Assembly (NCBI GenBank): GCA_046049215.1
Contig: JBJOER010000239.1
Coordinates: 1 to 14,423 of the forward strand
Direction of reading: 5' to 3'
DNA: 14,423 nucleotides
From: JAJTFW01 sp046049215
Lineage (GTDB): Bacteria > Bacteroidota > Bacteroidia > AKYH767-A > OLB10
Part shown: in pieces, positions 6,314-14,038 of the stretch
Layout: each line of letters starts with the position of its first letter
Position numbering within the stretch: position 1 is the first letter of the stretch
The notes under the pieces: model-generated
What the model was told of the DNA's origin: nothing
Seen by the model: only the letters and a program-made list of their open reading frames with translations
Database searches by the model: none
Program-made: the position numbers and the translations under genes

Positions 6314-9187
6314 ATGTCCGTTCGCCATAACTCATTTCGATCACTCCTTTACTTAGCGTTTTTCGTATTCGCCCCATCGGTGTGTGCTTCGCAAACAGCC
6401 CAGATCACTATGTACGGAGAAGACGAGGGATTGAACAGGATGTCCATCAATGATATTACACGAGGACCTCTAGGGAAAGTATGGATGGCGACAGAAAAAG
6501 GACTTGTCCTTTTCGATGGCTCCAATTTTATCGAATTCAACCCCGAACAAGGCTTATTGAGTAATCCGGATGTCATCAAGATCCATCAAAACGCCGACGT
6601 ACTTTACATAGTATACAGGGACAGCGGGTTGATCCGATTCGAAACGAAGAATTACAGTTCATCCCTTATCACGAGGCTACCTGTTTCAGACGTCGCCACT
6701 GCCGGAGACAGCCTTTTATTCTACACGACAAAACAAGGGGAGCTGGTGGTCATGAGATCCGGAAAAGAGATCAAGAGAAGGGTTTTCAGGAACCACGGGG
6801 AATCGTTGATCCGGTTGCATGGAAATAAACTCTTCGCCAATTACCTGAGACGGGGAATGTACATCATCGATCCGGGAACATTGAACATCGAAAGAAGACT
6901 ACCTTTTGTCTCAATTGGCGGTTTCGAGTGTTTTGAATCCATTAACGACACATTGTTTTATATCGCCAATGACAGACTTTTTTTAATAAGCATTGGAAGA
7001 ACTCCAGCCGGGTTGATCGCACCATACCAAACCCCGATCCAGGATGTAACCAGTTTTAAAGCCCACAATTCAACAAAACGGTTCTTTATTGAAAGGAGGA
7101 AAAACCTTTATTATTCGAACCAGACCGGGATCCATGCGGTTCCAGTCACCTCAATCAAGAACATCGAATTGAAAAACCTTTTATGCATCGATGGCAACAA
7201 CCTTTTCGTCGGGACCAACCAGGGACTACTGAAGATCAACCTTAAACCGGCCACCATACGGTACATAGACGATAACTCATTCGCCAATCAGGACCGGTTA
7301 AGGATACGTAGAAAAATCCTGGAATCCCCATCCGGGAAATTAATCCTGACCGGTCACCCTTACAGCTATCTGGCCGACAACGATTCATCTTTCACACTCA
7401 TTTCCGACACCACCATGTCGGTATTCGATGCGACTTTGATCGGCAACCACGTTTTTGTTGCAACAGAGGACAACGGGCTCAAGCGAATTGACCTGCGTGA
7501 CAAGAAAACCGAAGACATCCCACTTGAGAACGGTAAAAAAAACGGGAACTATACCGCTATCGATGCGGACCTGACAACCGGCGATATCTATATAGGAGGC
7601 ATCGGAACGCTTATCCGATATAACCTGAAATCGCAAAAAAAACAATTTTTCAACTTGCCCGACCGGAGTGCCCGGATCAGGTACATCTTCCGGGACACCC
7701 TTTTTGATCGTCTATGGCTGGGTACGGAAAAAGGACTTTACTACACCGGGAGCGATCCAAATACCCTTTCCCTCTTTCCGGTCTTCAACCAGCTAAGTGG
7801 AAGAATCATCGGTGAGTTGCGGCATCGAAAAGGATCGAACGAGTTGTGGGTCGGACATGAAAACGGGGTTGAAGTTGTCGATTTGAAAACCCTTCAGATC
7901 ATTCACAGGGTCCCGCCAGAGAATTTCTACAATACCCGTGTAACGGGTATACTTGAGGACAGCAAAGGGAGAATGTGGTTCAGTACTTACTACGGATTAG
8001 TAGGATACGACCCCACCAACGGTGACTTTATCCGGTTGAACAAAAAGAACAGGCTGATCAATCTTGAATTCAATTACAAATCCTGCTTCGTGCGAAAAAA
8101 CGGAGAATTGGTTTTCGGAGGATTGAACGGATACGACATCATTCAGCCTGAGAACTTCATCTTCAACAGGACTGAAAAAACAGGAACCATCACCGGAGTC
8201 CAAGTTTTCTCTGAAGAGGATACCACCATGCAGATGCTGAATACGGATAATCAAAAACGTATCGTTTTCAATACCGATAAAGAACACTTGAGGATATACC
8301 TCAGTTCGAAAAATCTGGTCAAAGCCGATCAATACAACTACCAATTCAAACTGGATGATGGAGCGTGGACCAACACCAACAGGCAATCACACATCAAGAT
8401 CATCAAGCTCGATCCAGGCACTTACAACCTTCAGATGAGGGCATTCAACGAATACGGCGTGCCGATAGAATTCGACAATGTCACATTGATCGCTGAACAG
8501 TCATTCCTCAAATCACGTTACTTTCTCGGTTTTCTCACCCTCCTTTCATTTGCATCCATGTTCTCGGTTCTGGCCGTCTTCAGGAGCTCCAGAAAAAAAG
8601 AGCGGGAATTGAAGGAATCCATCGCCATGGACCTTCACGATGAGGTAGGCACGATCTTGACCCGGACCTTGTACATCCAAAACCAAACGAAACCGGATGA
8701 CCCTTTGCGTACTGCCATTCCGAAATACCTGAACGAAGCTCTTTTCAGCCTGCGCGTTTACATCCAGACCATGCACAAAGAGTCGATCAGTATCCGAGGA
8801 TTGAGGGATGAAATTCAAGAAACCATGACAGCAACGTTCGCATCGACGAACATCAAGCTTGAATTTCAATGCAATTGCAAGGAAGAGATCAAACTGGACT
8901 CCAAGCTGTACCGCGACATCAAGCTTTGCATTTACGAATTGGCCAACAATATCCTCAAACATTCAAACGCGACGTTTTGCAAGCTTGAACTCTCTTTAGC
9001 TTCTTCGCTCCTATCCATTAAAATCGAAGACGATGGGAACTTGATTGATTTGGAAAATCTCGAAAACAAAGGCAACGGCATCAACAACCTTAGGAAACGT
9101 GTTGAACGCAATGCCGGCAAGATAGCATTTGAAATCCCAAAGGCTGGAAAAGGCCTGATAACCACCATTTCTTTTAAACTCGACTAA
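6314..9187 (+). CDS. Sensor histidine kinase with periplasmic beta-propeller and Y_Y_Y domain
   Basis: A 957-aa inner-membrane sensor. Residues 1-26 are a signal peptide (SLLYLAFFVFAPSVCASQ). About 27-600 form periplasmic two-component-regulator propeller repeats; blades recur as PLGKVWMATEKGLVLFDG, NNLFVGTNQGLLKI, DRLWLGTEKGLYY, NELWVGHENGVEVV, GRMWFSTYYGLVGYD. A Y_Y_Y domain follows (YNYQFKLDDGAWTN to GTYNLQMRAFNEYG), then one membrane span (about 735-757). The cytoplasmic part has a HisKA_3-type dimerisation helix with ESIAMDLHDEVG (phospho-acceptor His about residue 775) and an HATPase domain: N-box YELANNILKHSNA, DxG in EDDG, G2 box KGNGINNL. There is no receiver or AraC domain, so this is a classic kinase rather than a hybrid one-component system. 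The stop overlaps the response regulator start by 1 nt. The frame extends upstream to ATG 6257, but that adds 19 residues before the signal peptide. The ligand is unknown. Confidence 0.9.
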   Translation: MSVRHNSFRSLLYLAFFVFAPSVCASQTAQITMYGEDEGLNRMSINDITRGPLGKVWMATEKGLVLFDGSNFIEFNPEQGLLSNPDVIKIHQNADVLYIVYRDSGLIRFETKNYSSSLITRLPVSDVATAGDSLLFYTTKQGELVVMRSGKEIKRRVFRNHGESLIRLHGNKLFANYLRRGMYIIDPGTLNIERRLPFVSIGGFECFESINDTLFYIANDRLFLISIGRTPAGLIAPYQTPIQDVTSFKAHNSTKRFFIERRKNLYYSNQTGIHAVPVTSIKNIELKNLLCIDGNNLFVGTNQGLLKINLKPATIRYIDDNSFANQDRLRIRRKILESPSGKLILTGHPYSYLADNDSSFTLISDTTMSVFDATLIGNHVFVATEDNGLKRIDLRDKKTEDIPLENGKKNGNYTAIDADLTTGDIYIGGIGTLIRYNLKSQKKQFFNLPDRSARIRYIFRDTLFDRLWLGTEKGLYYTGSDPNTLSLFPVFNQLSGRIIGELRHRKGSNELWVGHENGVEVVDLKTLQIIHRVPPENFYNTRVTGILEDSKGRMWFSTYYGLVGYDPTNGDFIRLNKKNRLINLEFNYKSCFVRKNGELVFGGLNGYDIIQPENFIFNRTEKTGTITGVQVFSEEDTTMQMLNTDNQKRIVFNTDKEHLRIYLSSKNLVKADQYNYQFKLDDGAWTNTNRQSHIKIIKLDPGTYNLQMRAFNEYGVPIEFDNVTLIAEQSFLKSRYFLGFLTLLSFASMFSVLAVFRSSRKKERELKESIAMDLHDEVGTILTRTLYIQNQTKPDDPLRTAIPKYLNEALFSLRVYIQTMHKESISIRGLRDEIQETMTATFASTNIKLEFQCNCKEEIKLDSKLYRDIKLCIYELANNILKHSNATFCKLELSLASSLLSIKIEDDGNLIDLENLENKGNGINNLRKRVERNAGKIAFEIPKAGKGLITTISFKLD

Positions 9188-9807
9188 TGAGCAACCTACA
9201 TTACGAAGTGATCATTCTGGAAGACGACCTGGTCTTGGCAAGCATCCTCAAGGAGCGTGTAAACGGCATTGAAGGCTTCCATTGCGAACATGTATTTTCC
9301 AATCCGGTCGACTTTCTGTCCGTGAAGATCCCTGTTGACATCATCCTGCTGGATGTGGTCATGCCCAAGTTGAACGGACTCGAAGCCATTGAACCAATCA
9401 TTGAAAAGTACCCGGAAGTATCCATCATCATGAATACGATCAAGGATGATCCGGATACCATTTTCGAAGCCTTGAAAAAAGGAGCCATGGGCTACTTGGA
9501 CAAACAGAGTTACAATGTGAACTTCGAAGAAGTCCTTCAAAGTGTGGCTCGTGGTGGAGCCTTCATGACTCCCAAGATTGCGCGAATCGTTTTCGATAGT
9601 TTCCAGAAACCAAAAAACGTATTCGAAAGCTTATCGAAGAGGCAATTGGATGTAACGAATGGAATCCTGGAGGGACTCAGCTACAAGGAGATCGCCGACA
9701 AATACGACATCTCAGTAGATACGGTCAGAATGAACATCCGCATGATCTACCGGAAGCTGAAAATCAACAGCAAGGGACAATTGTTCCACCTGGCCCAAAA
9801 ACGCTGA
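9187..9807 (+). CDS. LuxR/NarL-type response regulator, partner of the upstream kinase
   Basis: A 206-aa cytoplasmic DNA-binding regulator. The receiver domain (about 5-120) has all key residues: acidic pocket E12-D13-D14, phospho-acceptor Asp56 in LLDVVMPKLNG, Thr84 and Lys106 in GYLDK. The output domain is a LuxR helix-turn-helix (about 149-203): LSKRQLDVTNGILEGLSYKE followed by IADKYDISVDTVRMNIRMIY. This combination with a HisKA_3 kinase is the normal NarL-family pairing. ATG 9187 shares its A with the last base of the kinase stop (TAATG), so the two are translationally coupled and almost certainly a cognate pair. Target genes are unknown; the flanking envelope genes are candidates only. 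It ends 7 bases before the stop of the oppositely oriented TPR gene. Confidence 0.95.
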   Translation: MSNLHYEVIILEDDLVLASILKERVNGIEGFHCEHVFSNPVDFLSVKIPVDIILLDVVMPKLNGLEAIEPIIEKYPEVSIIMNTIKDDPDTIFEALKKGAMGYLDKQSYNVNFEEVLQSVARGGAFMTPKIARIVFDSFQKPKNVFESLSKRQLDVTNGILEGLSYKEIADKYDISVDTVRMNIRMIYRKLKINSKGQLFHLAQKR

Positions 9808-9814
9808 AGCATGG

Positions 9815-10867
9815 TCAAGGGGTTGGTGAACCGATCCTTTGCAGCGCCCTTTGAGCGTTGGCATATCCGGGATTCAGTTCAAGTGCTTTCCGGTAGTCAT
9901 TGCTTGCTGCAGCGATGTCTCCTTTGGCCTCATAGGATAATCCCCGATTGAACCAGGCTTCAGGCCATTTCGGATCGGCCTGAATGGCATCATTGAAATG
10001 ACGAATGGCCTGGTCATACACCTGCAGGTATTGATAATGGATGAAACCCAAAGCGAAGTGCGCCTGAGCAGCCTTGGGATTGAAGGTGATGGCTGAAGTA
10101 TAATCGCGTATGGCACTATTGTAATCGCGACGGTTCTCCTGGAACCAAAGACCGCGCCCGTACAAGGCATCGGTGCTTTGTGGCTCTATCCGCAATGCCG
10201 CGTCGTAGTATTGTTCAGCAACCGGCTGGTTCCGGGCATGATAGATCATGGCCAGCTGCAGGTTGGCATTGTAGTGTTTCGGATCCTGTTCGATGCAGGT
10301 CTGAAAGCTGGAGATCGCTCTGGTGGTATCCCCCATGTCGCGAAAACACATCCCCTTCATGAAGTAGGCTTTGGGATTGGTGATCTCGAGCCTGAGCACA
10401 GCATCGAGGTTGACAATGGCCTCCTTGTATTGTTGTGCTATAAAGTACAACTCCGCCAGTTTTTCATAAGCCAGCTTATTCTCCGGGTCGATACTCAGGC
10501 ATTTTTCGAGTGCCGCTTTGGATCTGCCAGGCTTTGTGGCTGCCAGGTGGACATCCGAAAGGGTGAGGAAGTAATCCGCGTTGGTGGTATCACGGTTGAT
10601 CACCTTCTCCATGTCCAACAACGCGTTGGCCACATCGCCTCTCGACATGTGAAGTTTGGCCCGGTCGTGAAGCAAGGCGGTATTCTCCGGATCATCCTTG
10701 ATGCGAAGCGAAATCTCCTGGATCTTCTTGCCCACGGCTGTCGTGTCTCTGGGATCGTAGACCTGCTTATCTGCACCTTTCGGATCACCGCATCCGGCGA
10801 GCAAAATAAAACAGAAAGCAAACAACTTTCCGATGTACAGTATATTTCGATTTGAGGGATGAACCAT
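9815..10867 (-). CDS. TPR-repeat lipoprotein
   Basis: A probable outer-membrane or periplasmic lipoprotein of 350 aa. The N-terminus KLFAFCFILLAGCGD is a lipoprotein signal with lipobox LAGC; the mature protein would start at the Cys and carry GDPKGADK. The rest is at least seven or eight tetratricopeptide repeats of about 34 residues, readable by their W/L-x-x-G/A-x-x-Y and P signatures: NTALLHDRAKLHMSRGDVAN, NKLAYEKLAELYFIAQQYKE, PKAYFMKGMCFRDMGDTTRA, STDALYGRGLWFQENRRDYN, WPEAWFNRGLSYEAKGDIAA. TPRs bind partner proteins; no catalytic domain is present. ATG 10879 would add four residues and is equally possible. A -7-like TATTTTTA lies at 10902-10895. It is convergent with the response regulator and divergent from the T9SS cargo gene. 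Confidence 0.88.
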   Translation of the reverse strand: MVHPSNRNILYIGKLFAFCFILLAGCGDPKGADKQVYDPRDTTAVGKKIQEISLRIKDDPENTALLHDRAKLHMSRGDVANALLDMEKVINRDTTNADYFLTLSDVHLAATKPGRSKAALEKCLSIDPENKLAYEKLAELYFIAQQYKEAIVNLDAVLRLEITNPKAYFMKGMCFRDMGDTTRAISSFQTCIEQDPKHYNANLQLAMIYHARNQPVAEQYYDAALRIEPQSTDALYGRGLWFQENRRDYNSAIRDYTSAITFNPKAAQAHFALGFIHYQYLQVYDQAIRHFNDAIQADPKWPEAWFNRGLSYEAKGDIAAASNDYRKALELNPGYANAQRALQRIGSPTP

Positions 10868-10971
10868 TGACACGAACATGCAGATAATTGGCGTTAAAAA
10901 TAGGCAATCTTGCTCTGGGATGAGCAGTCTGGAACAGATGGGTGAATTCCTGCATTTCGATTGTCGAATAC

Positions 10972-11000
10972 TTGATGGGATACCAATCTTGTTAAATTCG
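10972..11000 (+). promoter_or_regulatory. Candidate promoter TTG-N18-TAAATTCG for the T9SS cargo gene
   Basis: TTG at 10972-10974 and TAAATTCG at 10993-11000 (one mismatch to TAnnTTTG) are 18 nt apart. The ATG at 11022 lies 21 nt downstream, giving a leader of about 15 nt. It supports the start at 11022 over upstream ATGs. Confidence 0.4.
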
Positions 11001-11021
11001 CACCATCAATCTTTGAATAGC

Positions 11022-12347
11022 ATGAAAAGACCCATACTCCTCCTGTTTTTTACTGTCTTGACCGCAAAAGCCTACCCGCAAACCGGCTGCAACTGGCAAA
11101 CCCTCCAACAGGATGGATTTGAGTATACTACTCCTATACCTGACCTGCTACCCGGGGTGGCTGTTCACTCCAACCCCATGCCTACGGGTTTTGCCAGCGG
11201 TTATGTGGCTTATGCCGGTACGTATTCCATGTATCTGAACTTCATCAATTGCAACGGTGGCTTGGGAACTTGCGCCGGAGCCAAGGTCTATGAACGGACA
11301 TACACGGTTTGTCCGGGCATGCCTGTTCGCGTTCGTGCCTGGATGACCACCATGTTCAGCGGAGCCGGTTATTCTCAATGTGACATGAAATTGGTTATTC
11401 GTGATGCCAACGGCGTTATGCTGGATTCCGTTCCATCTTTGCTCGTCCCCTTCCGCACCACCGGTGGCTGGATCGAATACATATCGGGAACGGTAACTTC
11501 AACCACACCAACCATCATTTTTCAAATGTTCACGAATGTGGACGGAGGACAGGGCAACGACCTGACCGTGGACGAACTCCGCATGCAGGGATGCACTCGC
11601 ACGGGATCCCAACAGGCCGTACCCATATGCTCTAACGGAACATCTTATGATCTGTATAGTTTCCTACCATCGAATTCCGTCAACAACGGATCGTGGAGCG
11701 GTCCATCTGTACTTGCCGGCGGCTATTTGGGCACCTTCCAGGTCGGATCGAATGCCACAGGAAACTACACGTACCTCAGCGCACCCTACAGCAGCAATGC
11801 AGGATGTCCTTCCAGAACAGATACTGTATTCGCATTGCCAAGCACCGCACCGGCGATAAACCTGCCAAACGACACGGCTTTGTGCCTCGGACAAAGCTTG
11901 CCTTTGAGTGCAGGTGGTGGAGCCTTCACCTACCTCTGGAGCACCGGTTCGACCTTCAGCGGTATTACCGCATCCAATCCCGGAACCACTCCCACCACGA
12001 CAACCTACTCTGTTACCGTTACGAACCAGGCCGGCTGCTCTTCCCGCGACAGCATCACCATCGACTTCATCAATTGCAGCGGCATCGGCGAATCACCGAC
12101 TTCGGCAGTTTTCAGTGTTTATCCGAACCCAGCTGATGACAGGATCAATATCCGTTCAGGATCAGGTATGGCTAACCGTCCGGTCACTTTTTCGCTCATC
12201 GACCCGGTCGGACGCGTAATTATCCAAAAGGAACTGCAATCCACTGACCGCTCGGTGGATGTGTCGGAGATTCCCGAAGGCTTGTACTTAATTCGCTTGT
12301 ATGAAGGCACCATCGATCTAGGCAGCCGTCTGCTTCGGGTGCATTAA
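11022..12347 (+). CDS. Secreted protein with type IX secretion (Por) C-terminal sorting domain
   Basis: A 441-aa extracellular or cell-surface protein. The signal peptide MKRPILLLFFTVLTAKAYPQ fixes the start at 11022; the frame is open to an ATG at 10878, but that would put 48 unlikely residues before it and overlap the divergent gene. The first part (about 22-200) looks like a beta-sandwich/jelly-roll with paired Cys (CNGGLGTCAGAKVYERTYTV, FQMFTNVDGGQGNDLTVDEL). The middle has a PKD/Ig-like repeat typical of gliding-motility adhesins (LCLGQSLPLSAGGG, TYLWSTGST, TTTTYSVTVTNQAGC). The last ~75 residues are the T9SS type A sorting domain: FSVYPNPADDRINI, then LIDPVGRVI, then GLYLIRLYEG and a basic end. 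That signal is removed after export across the outer membrane. No catalytic motif is seen; an adhesive or binding role is the most I would infer. Confidence 0.88.
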   Translation: MKRPILLLFFTVLTAKAYPQTGCNWQTLQQDGFEYTTPIPDLLPGVAVHSNPMPTGFASGYVAYAGTYSMYLNFINCNGGLGTCAGAKVYERTYTVCPGMPVRVRAWMTTMFSGAGYSQCDMKLVIRDANGVMLDSVPSLLVPFRTTGGWIEYISGTVTSTTPTIIFQMFTNVDGGQGNDLTVDELRMQGCTRTGSQQAVPICSNGTSYDLYSFLPSNSVNNGSWSGPSVLAGGYLGTFQVGSNATGNYTYLSAPYSSNAGCPSRTDTVFALPSTAPAINLPNDTALCLGQSLPLSAGGGAFTYLWSTGSTFSGITASNPGTTPTTTTYSVTVTNQAGCSSRDSITIDFINCSGIGESPTSAVFSVYPNPADDRINIRSGSGMANRPVTFSLIDPVGRVIIQKELQSTDRSVDVSEIPEGLYLIRLYEGTIDLGSRLLRVH

Positions 12348-12373
12348 GCTGATTGGCCTTTCACAATTCTGAA

Positions 12374-12404
12374 TAAAAAAGGGCGGCACCGTAGCGCCAC
12401 CCTT
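12374..12404 (-). terminator. Rho-independent terminator of recA
   Basis: Read on the minus strand, AAGGGTGGC (12404-12396) pairs with GCCGCCCTT (12387-12379) with one U-G wobble, an 8-nt loop, then TTTTTTATTC. On the plus strand the same stem has a C-A mismatch and no U-tract, so it serves recA, not the convergent T9SS gene. Confidence 0.85.
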
Positions 12405-12442
12405 CACCCATTCAAAACAATCGTTTCCCCGGAGGGGGAGTA

Positions 12443-13459
12443 TTATTCCTCCGCCTTGGCACTGATGGCCTCGCGGATTTTGGCTTCGATTTCATCACAC
12501 AATTCGGGATTATCCGCCAGGGTATGCTTCACTGCATCACGACCCTGCCCGATTTTGGTATCACCATAACTGAACCAGGAACCTGACTTCTTCAGGATGT
12601 TGTACTCCACACCGAGATCCACCATCTCACCAAGCTTGGAGATCCCTTCCCCGTACATGATGTCGAACTCCGCCAGACGGAAAGGAGGAGCAACTTTGTT
12701 CTTAACCACCTTCACCTTCGTGCGGTTACCCACCACGGCATCGCCCTCCTTGATCTGCCCGATGCGGCGGATATCAAGACGAAGCGAAGCATAAAACTTC
12801 AGGGCATTACCACCGGTCGTGGTTTCGGGATTGCCGAACATGACACCGATCTTCTCGCGAAGCTGGTTAATGAAGATGCAGCAGCAACCCGTACGGTTGA
12901 TGGTAGCTGTCAACTTGCGCAATGCCTGTGACATGAGGCGCGCCTGCAAACCCATCTTACTCTCGCCCATCTCCCCTTCGATCTCGCTCTTGGGCGTAAG
13001 AGCAGCCACCGAGTCGATCACGATAATATCAATGGCTCCGGAGCGGATCAGGTTATCAGCGATTTCGAGGGCCTGCTCTCCATTGTCGGGTTGAGAGATG
13101 AGCAGATTCTCAATGTCCACACCCAGCTTTTGAGCATAGAAACGATCGAAGGCATGTTCCGCATCGATGAATGCGGCAATGCCTCCATTCTTCTGTACGT
13201 TGGCGATCGCATGGATAGCCAGGGTCGTCTTACCGGAAGATTCAGGACCATATATTTCTACGATACGCCCTTTCGGGTATCCGCCGATTCCCAAGGCGAC
13301 ATCCAATGTAATGGAGCCGGTAGGAATTGCCTCGATGGCTTCCACCGCATCATCGCCCATGCGCATGATGGTTCCCTTTCCATAGGTCTTTTCAATTTTG
13401 TCGATAGCGAGTTGAAGCACCTTCAACTTCTCTTTTGCTTCTACTGATTCAGTTGCCAT
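12443..13459 (-). CDS. recA: Recombinase RecA
   Basis: A 338-aa ATP-dependent strand-exchange protein for homologous recombination and SOS coprotease activity. It is full length (E. coli 353). Visible parts: N-terminal helix KLKVLQLAIDKIEKTYGKGT, Walker A GPESSGKTT (residues 71-79), Walker B IDIIVIDSVAAL, loop L1 around EIEGEMGESKMGLQAR, the segment INQLREKIGVMFGNPETTTG leading into loop L2, and a short acidic C-terminus. A run of three Cys (NRTGCCCIF) sits in the strand before INQLR. The leader is A-rich with no SD. No recX follows. I see no obvious LexA-type palindrome between promoter and start, though Bacteroidota SOS boxes are not well enough known to me to exclude one. Confidence 0.98.
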   Translation of the reverse strand: MATESVEAKEKLKVLQLAIDKIEKTYGKGTIMRMGDDAVEAIEAIPTGSITLDVALGIGGYPKGRIVEIYGPESSGKTTLAIHAIANVQKNGGIAAFIDAEHAFDRFYAQKLGVDIENLLISQPDNGEQALEIADNLIRSGAIDIIVIDSVAALTPKSEIEGEMGESKMGLQARLMSQALRKLTATINRTGCCCIFINQLREKIGVMFGNPETTTGGNALKFYASLRLDIRRIGQIKEGDAVVGNRTKVKVVKNKVAPPFRLAEFDIMYGEGISKLGEMVDLGVEYNILKKSGSWFSYGDTKIGQGRDAVKHTLADNPELCDEIEAKIREAISAKAEE

Positions 13460-13527
13460 TTGTTTCTGTTTTTTGATTGCTTTATGATTATTAGTTATGA
13501 TTGCAATACGATCAAAAAGGGTCTTGA

Positions 13528-13554
13528 CAAATAAAAGCTTTTTTTCTTGAACAA
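13528..13554 (-). promoter_or_regulatory. Candidate recA promoter TTG-N16-TTTATTTG
   Basis: On the minus strand TTG (13554-13552) and TTTATTTG (13535-13528; one mismatch to TAnnTTTG) are 16 nt apart, giving a leader of about 60 nt for recA. The leader is A/T-rich and without clear hairpins. Confidence 0.35.
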
Positions 13555-13601
13555 TCGCATTACAAACGAATACAAATGTTTGAACAGGTGGTCGGCCGGT
13601 A

Positions 13602-13632
13602 ATAAAAAAGAAAGCCGCCCCGGGGGGCGGCT
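13602..13632 (-). terminator. Rho-independent terminator of rpmE2
   Basis: Minus strand: AGCCGCCCC (13632-13624) pairs perfectly with GGGGCGGCT (13621-13613), with a 2-nt minimal loop that would open to about 6 nt in practice, followed by TTCTTTTTTATT. It lies 25 nt after the rpmE2 stop and separates rpmE2 from recA. Confidence 0.9.
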
Positions 13633-13657
13633 ATAGTTAGTATCAACTGATTCAGAA

Positions 13658-13927
13658 TTACTTATCGGCAGCAGGCTTTTTGGCCTTCTCGTAACGTGTA
13701 CGAAACTTATCAACACGTCCTGCGGTATCCACCAGTTTCATCTTGCCGGTGTAGAAAGGATGGCTCATGTGAGAGATCTCCAGCTTCACGAGGGGGTATT
13801 CATTTCCGTCTTCCCACTTGATGGTCTCCTTGGTTTCCACAGTGGATTTGCTCAGGAAAGAATAGTCGTTGGAGATGTCCTTGAAAACGACGAAACGGTA
13901 ATTCTTAGGATGGATTTCTTTCTTCAT
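13658..13927 (-). CDS. rpmE2: 50S ribosomal protein L31, type B (cysteine-free)
   Basis: An 89-aa type B L31. Motifs: MKKEIHPKNYRFVVFKDISN at the start, then FLSKSTVETKETIKWEDGNE, YPLVKLEISHMSHPFYTGK and a basic tail VDKFRTRYEKAKK. The C-terminal half is the part typical of type B. There is no cysteine at all, so it lacks the CxxC zinc ribbon of type A L31 and is zinc-independent. The frame continues upstream to an ATG at 14065, but the start at 13927 is set by the family N-terminus and by a good promoter just upstream. It bridges the two subunits at the central protuberance. It is monocistronic here, with its own terminator. Confidence 0.97.
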   Translation of the reverse strand: MKKEIHPKNYRFVVFKDISNDYSFLSKSTVETKETIKWEDGNEYPLVKLEISHMSHPFYTGKMKLVDTAGRVDKFRTRYEKAKKPAADK

Positions 13928-13948
13928 AACTGATGGTATTCGGGGCGG

Positions 13949-13978
13949 CAAAGATAAAAAAACATTCGGGAAATGCAA
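13949..13978 (-). promoter_or_regulatory. Promoter TTG-N19-TATCTTTG for rpmE2
   Basis: Minus strand: TTG (13978-13976) and a perfect TAnnTTTG element TATCTTTG (13956-13949) are 19 nt apart, the best complete promoter match in the window. The ATG at 13927 lies 21 nt downstream of the -7 element. Confidence 0.7.
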
Positions 13979-14023
13979 TTCAATCCGGAAAATACGTTTA
14001 AGCGACAGGCATTCCCAATCCCC

Positions 14024-14031
14024 TATATTTG
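14024..14031 (+). promoter_or_regulatory. Promoter -7 element (TATATTTG) for the right-edge lipoprotein gene
   Basis: Exact TAnnTTTG match 7 nt before the ATG at 14039, identical in sequence to the thrS element. A weak TTTA lies 23 nt upstream. The transcript would be leaderless or nearly so. It is divergent from the rpmE2 promoter with -7 elements 67 nt apart. Confidence 0.55.
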
Positions 14032-14038
14032 CAAGTAG

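Noticed and set aside
10178..10855. 225-aa plus-strand open frame opposite the TPR gene
   Set aside because: Antisense of a repetitive TPR coding sequence; the minus-strand protein has a signal peptide, lipobox and TPR motifs.
10877..10880. Overlapping divergent ATGs (CATG) that would make the TPR and T9SS genes start on the same bases
   Set aside because: The T9SS protein's signal peptide begins at 11022 and the residues before it are not credible, so the overlap is a coincidence.
12429..12453. GGAGG/CCTCC inverted repeat around the recA stop
   Set aside because: Short arms spanning the stop codon; the real terminator with U-tract is just beyond at 12374-12404.
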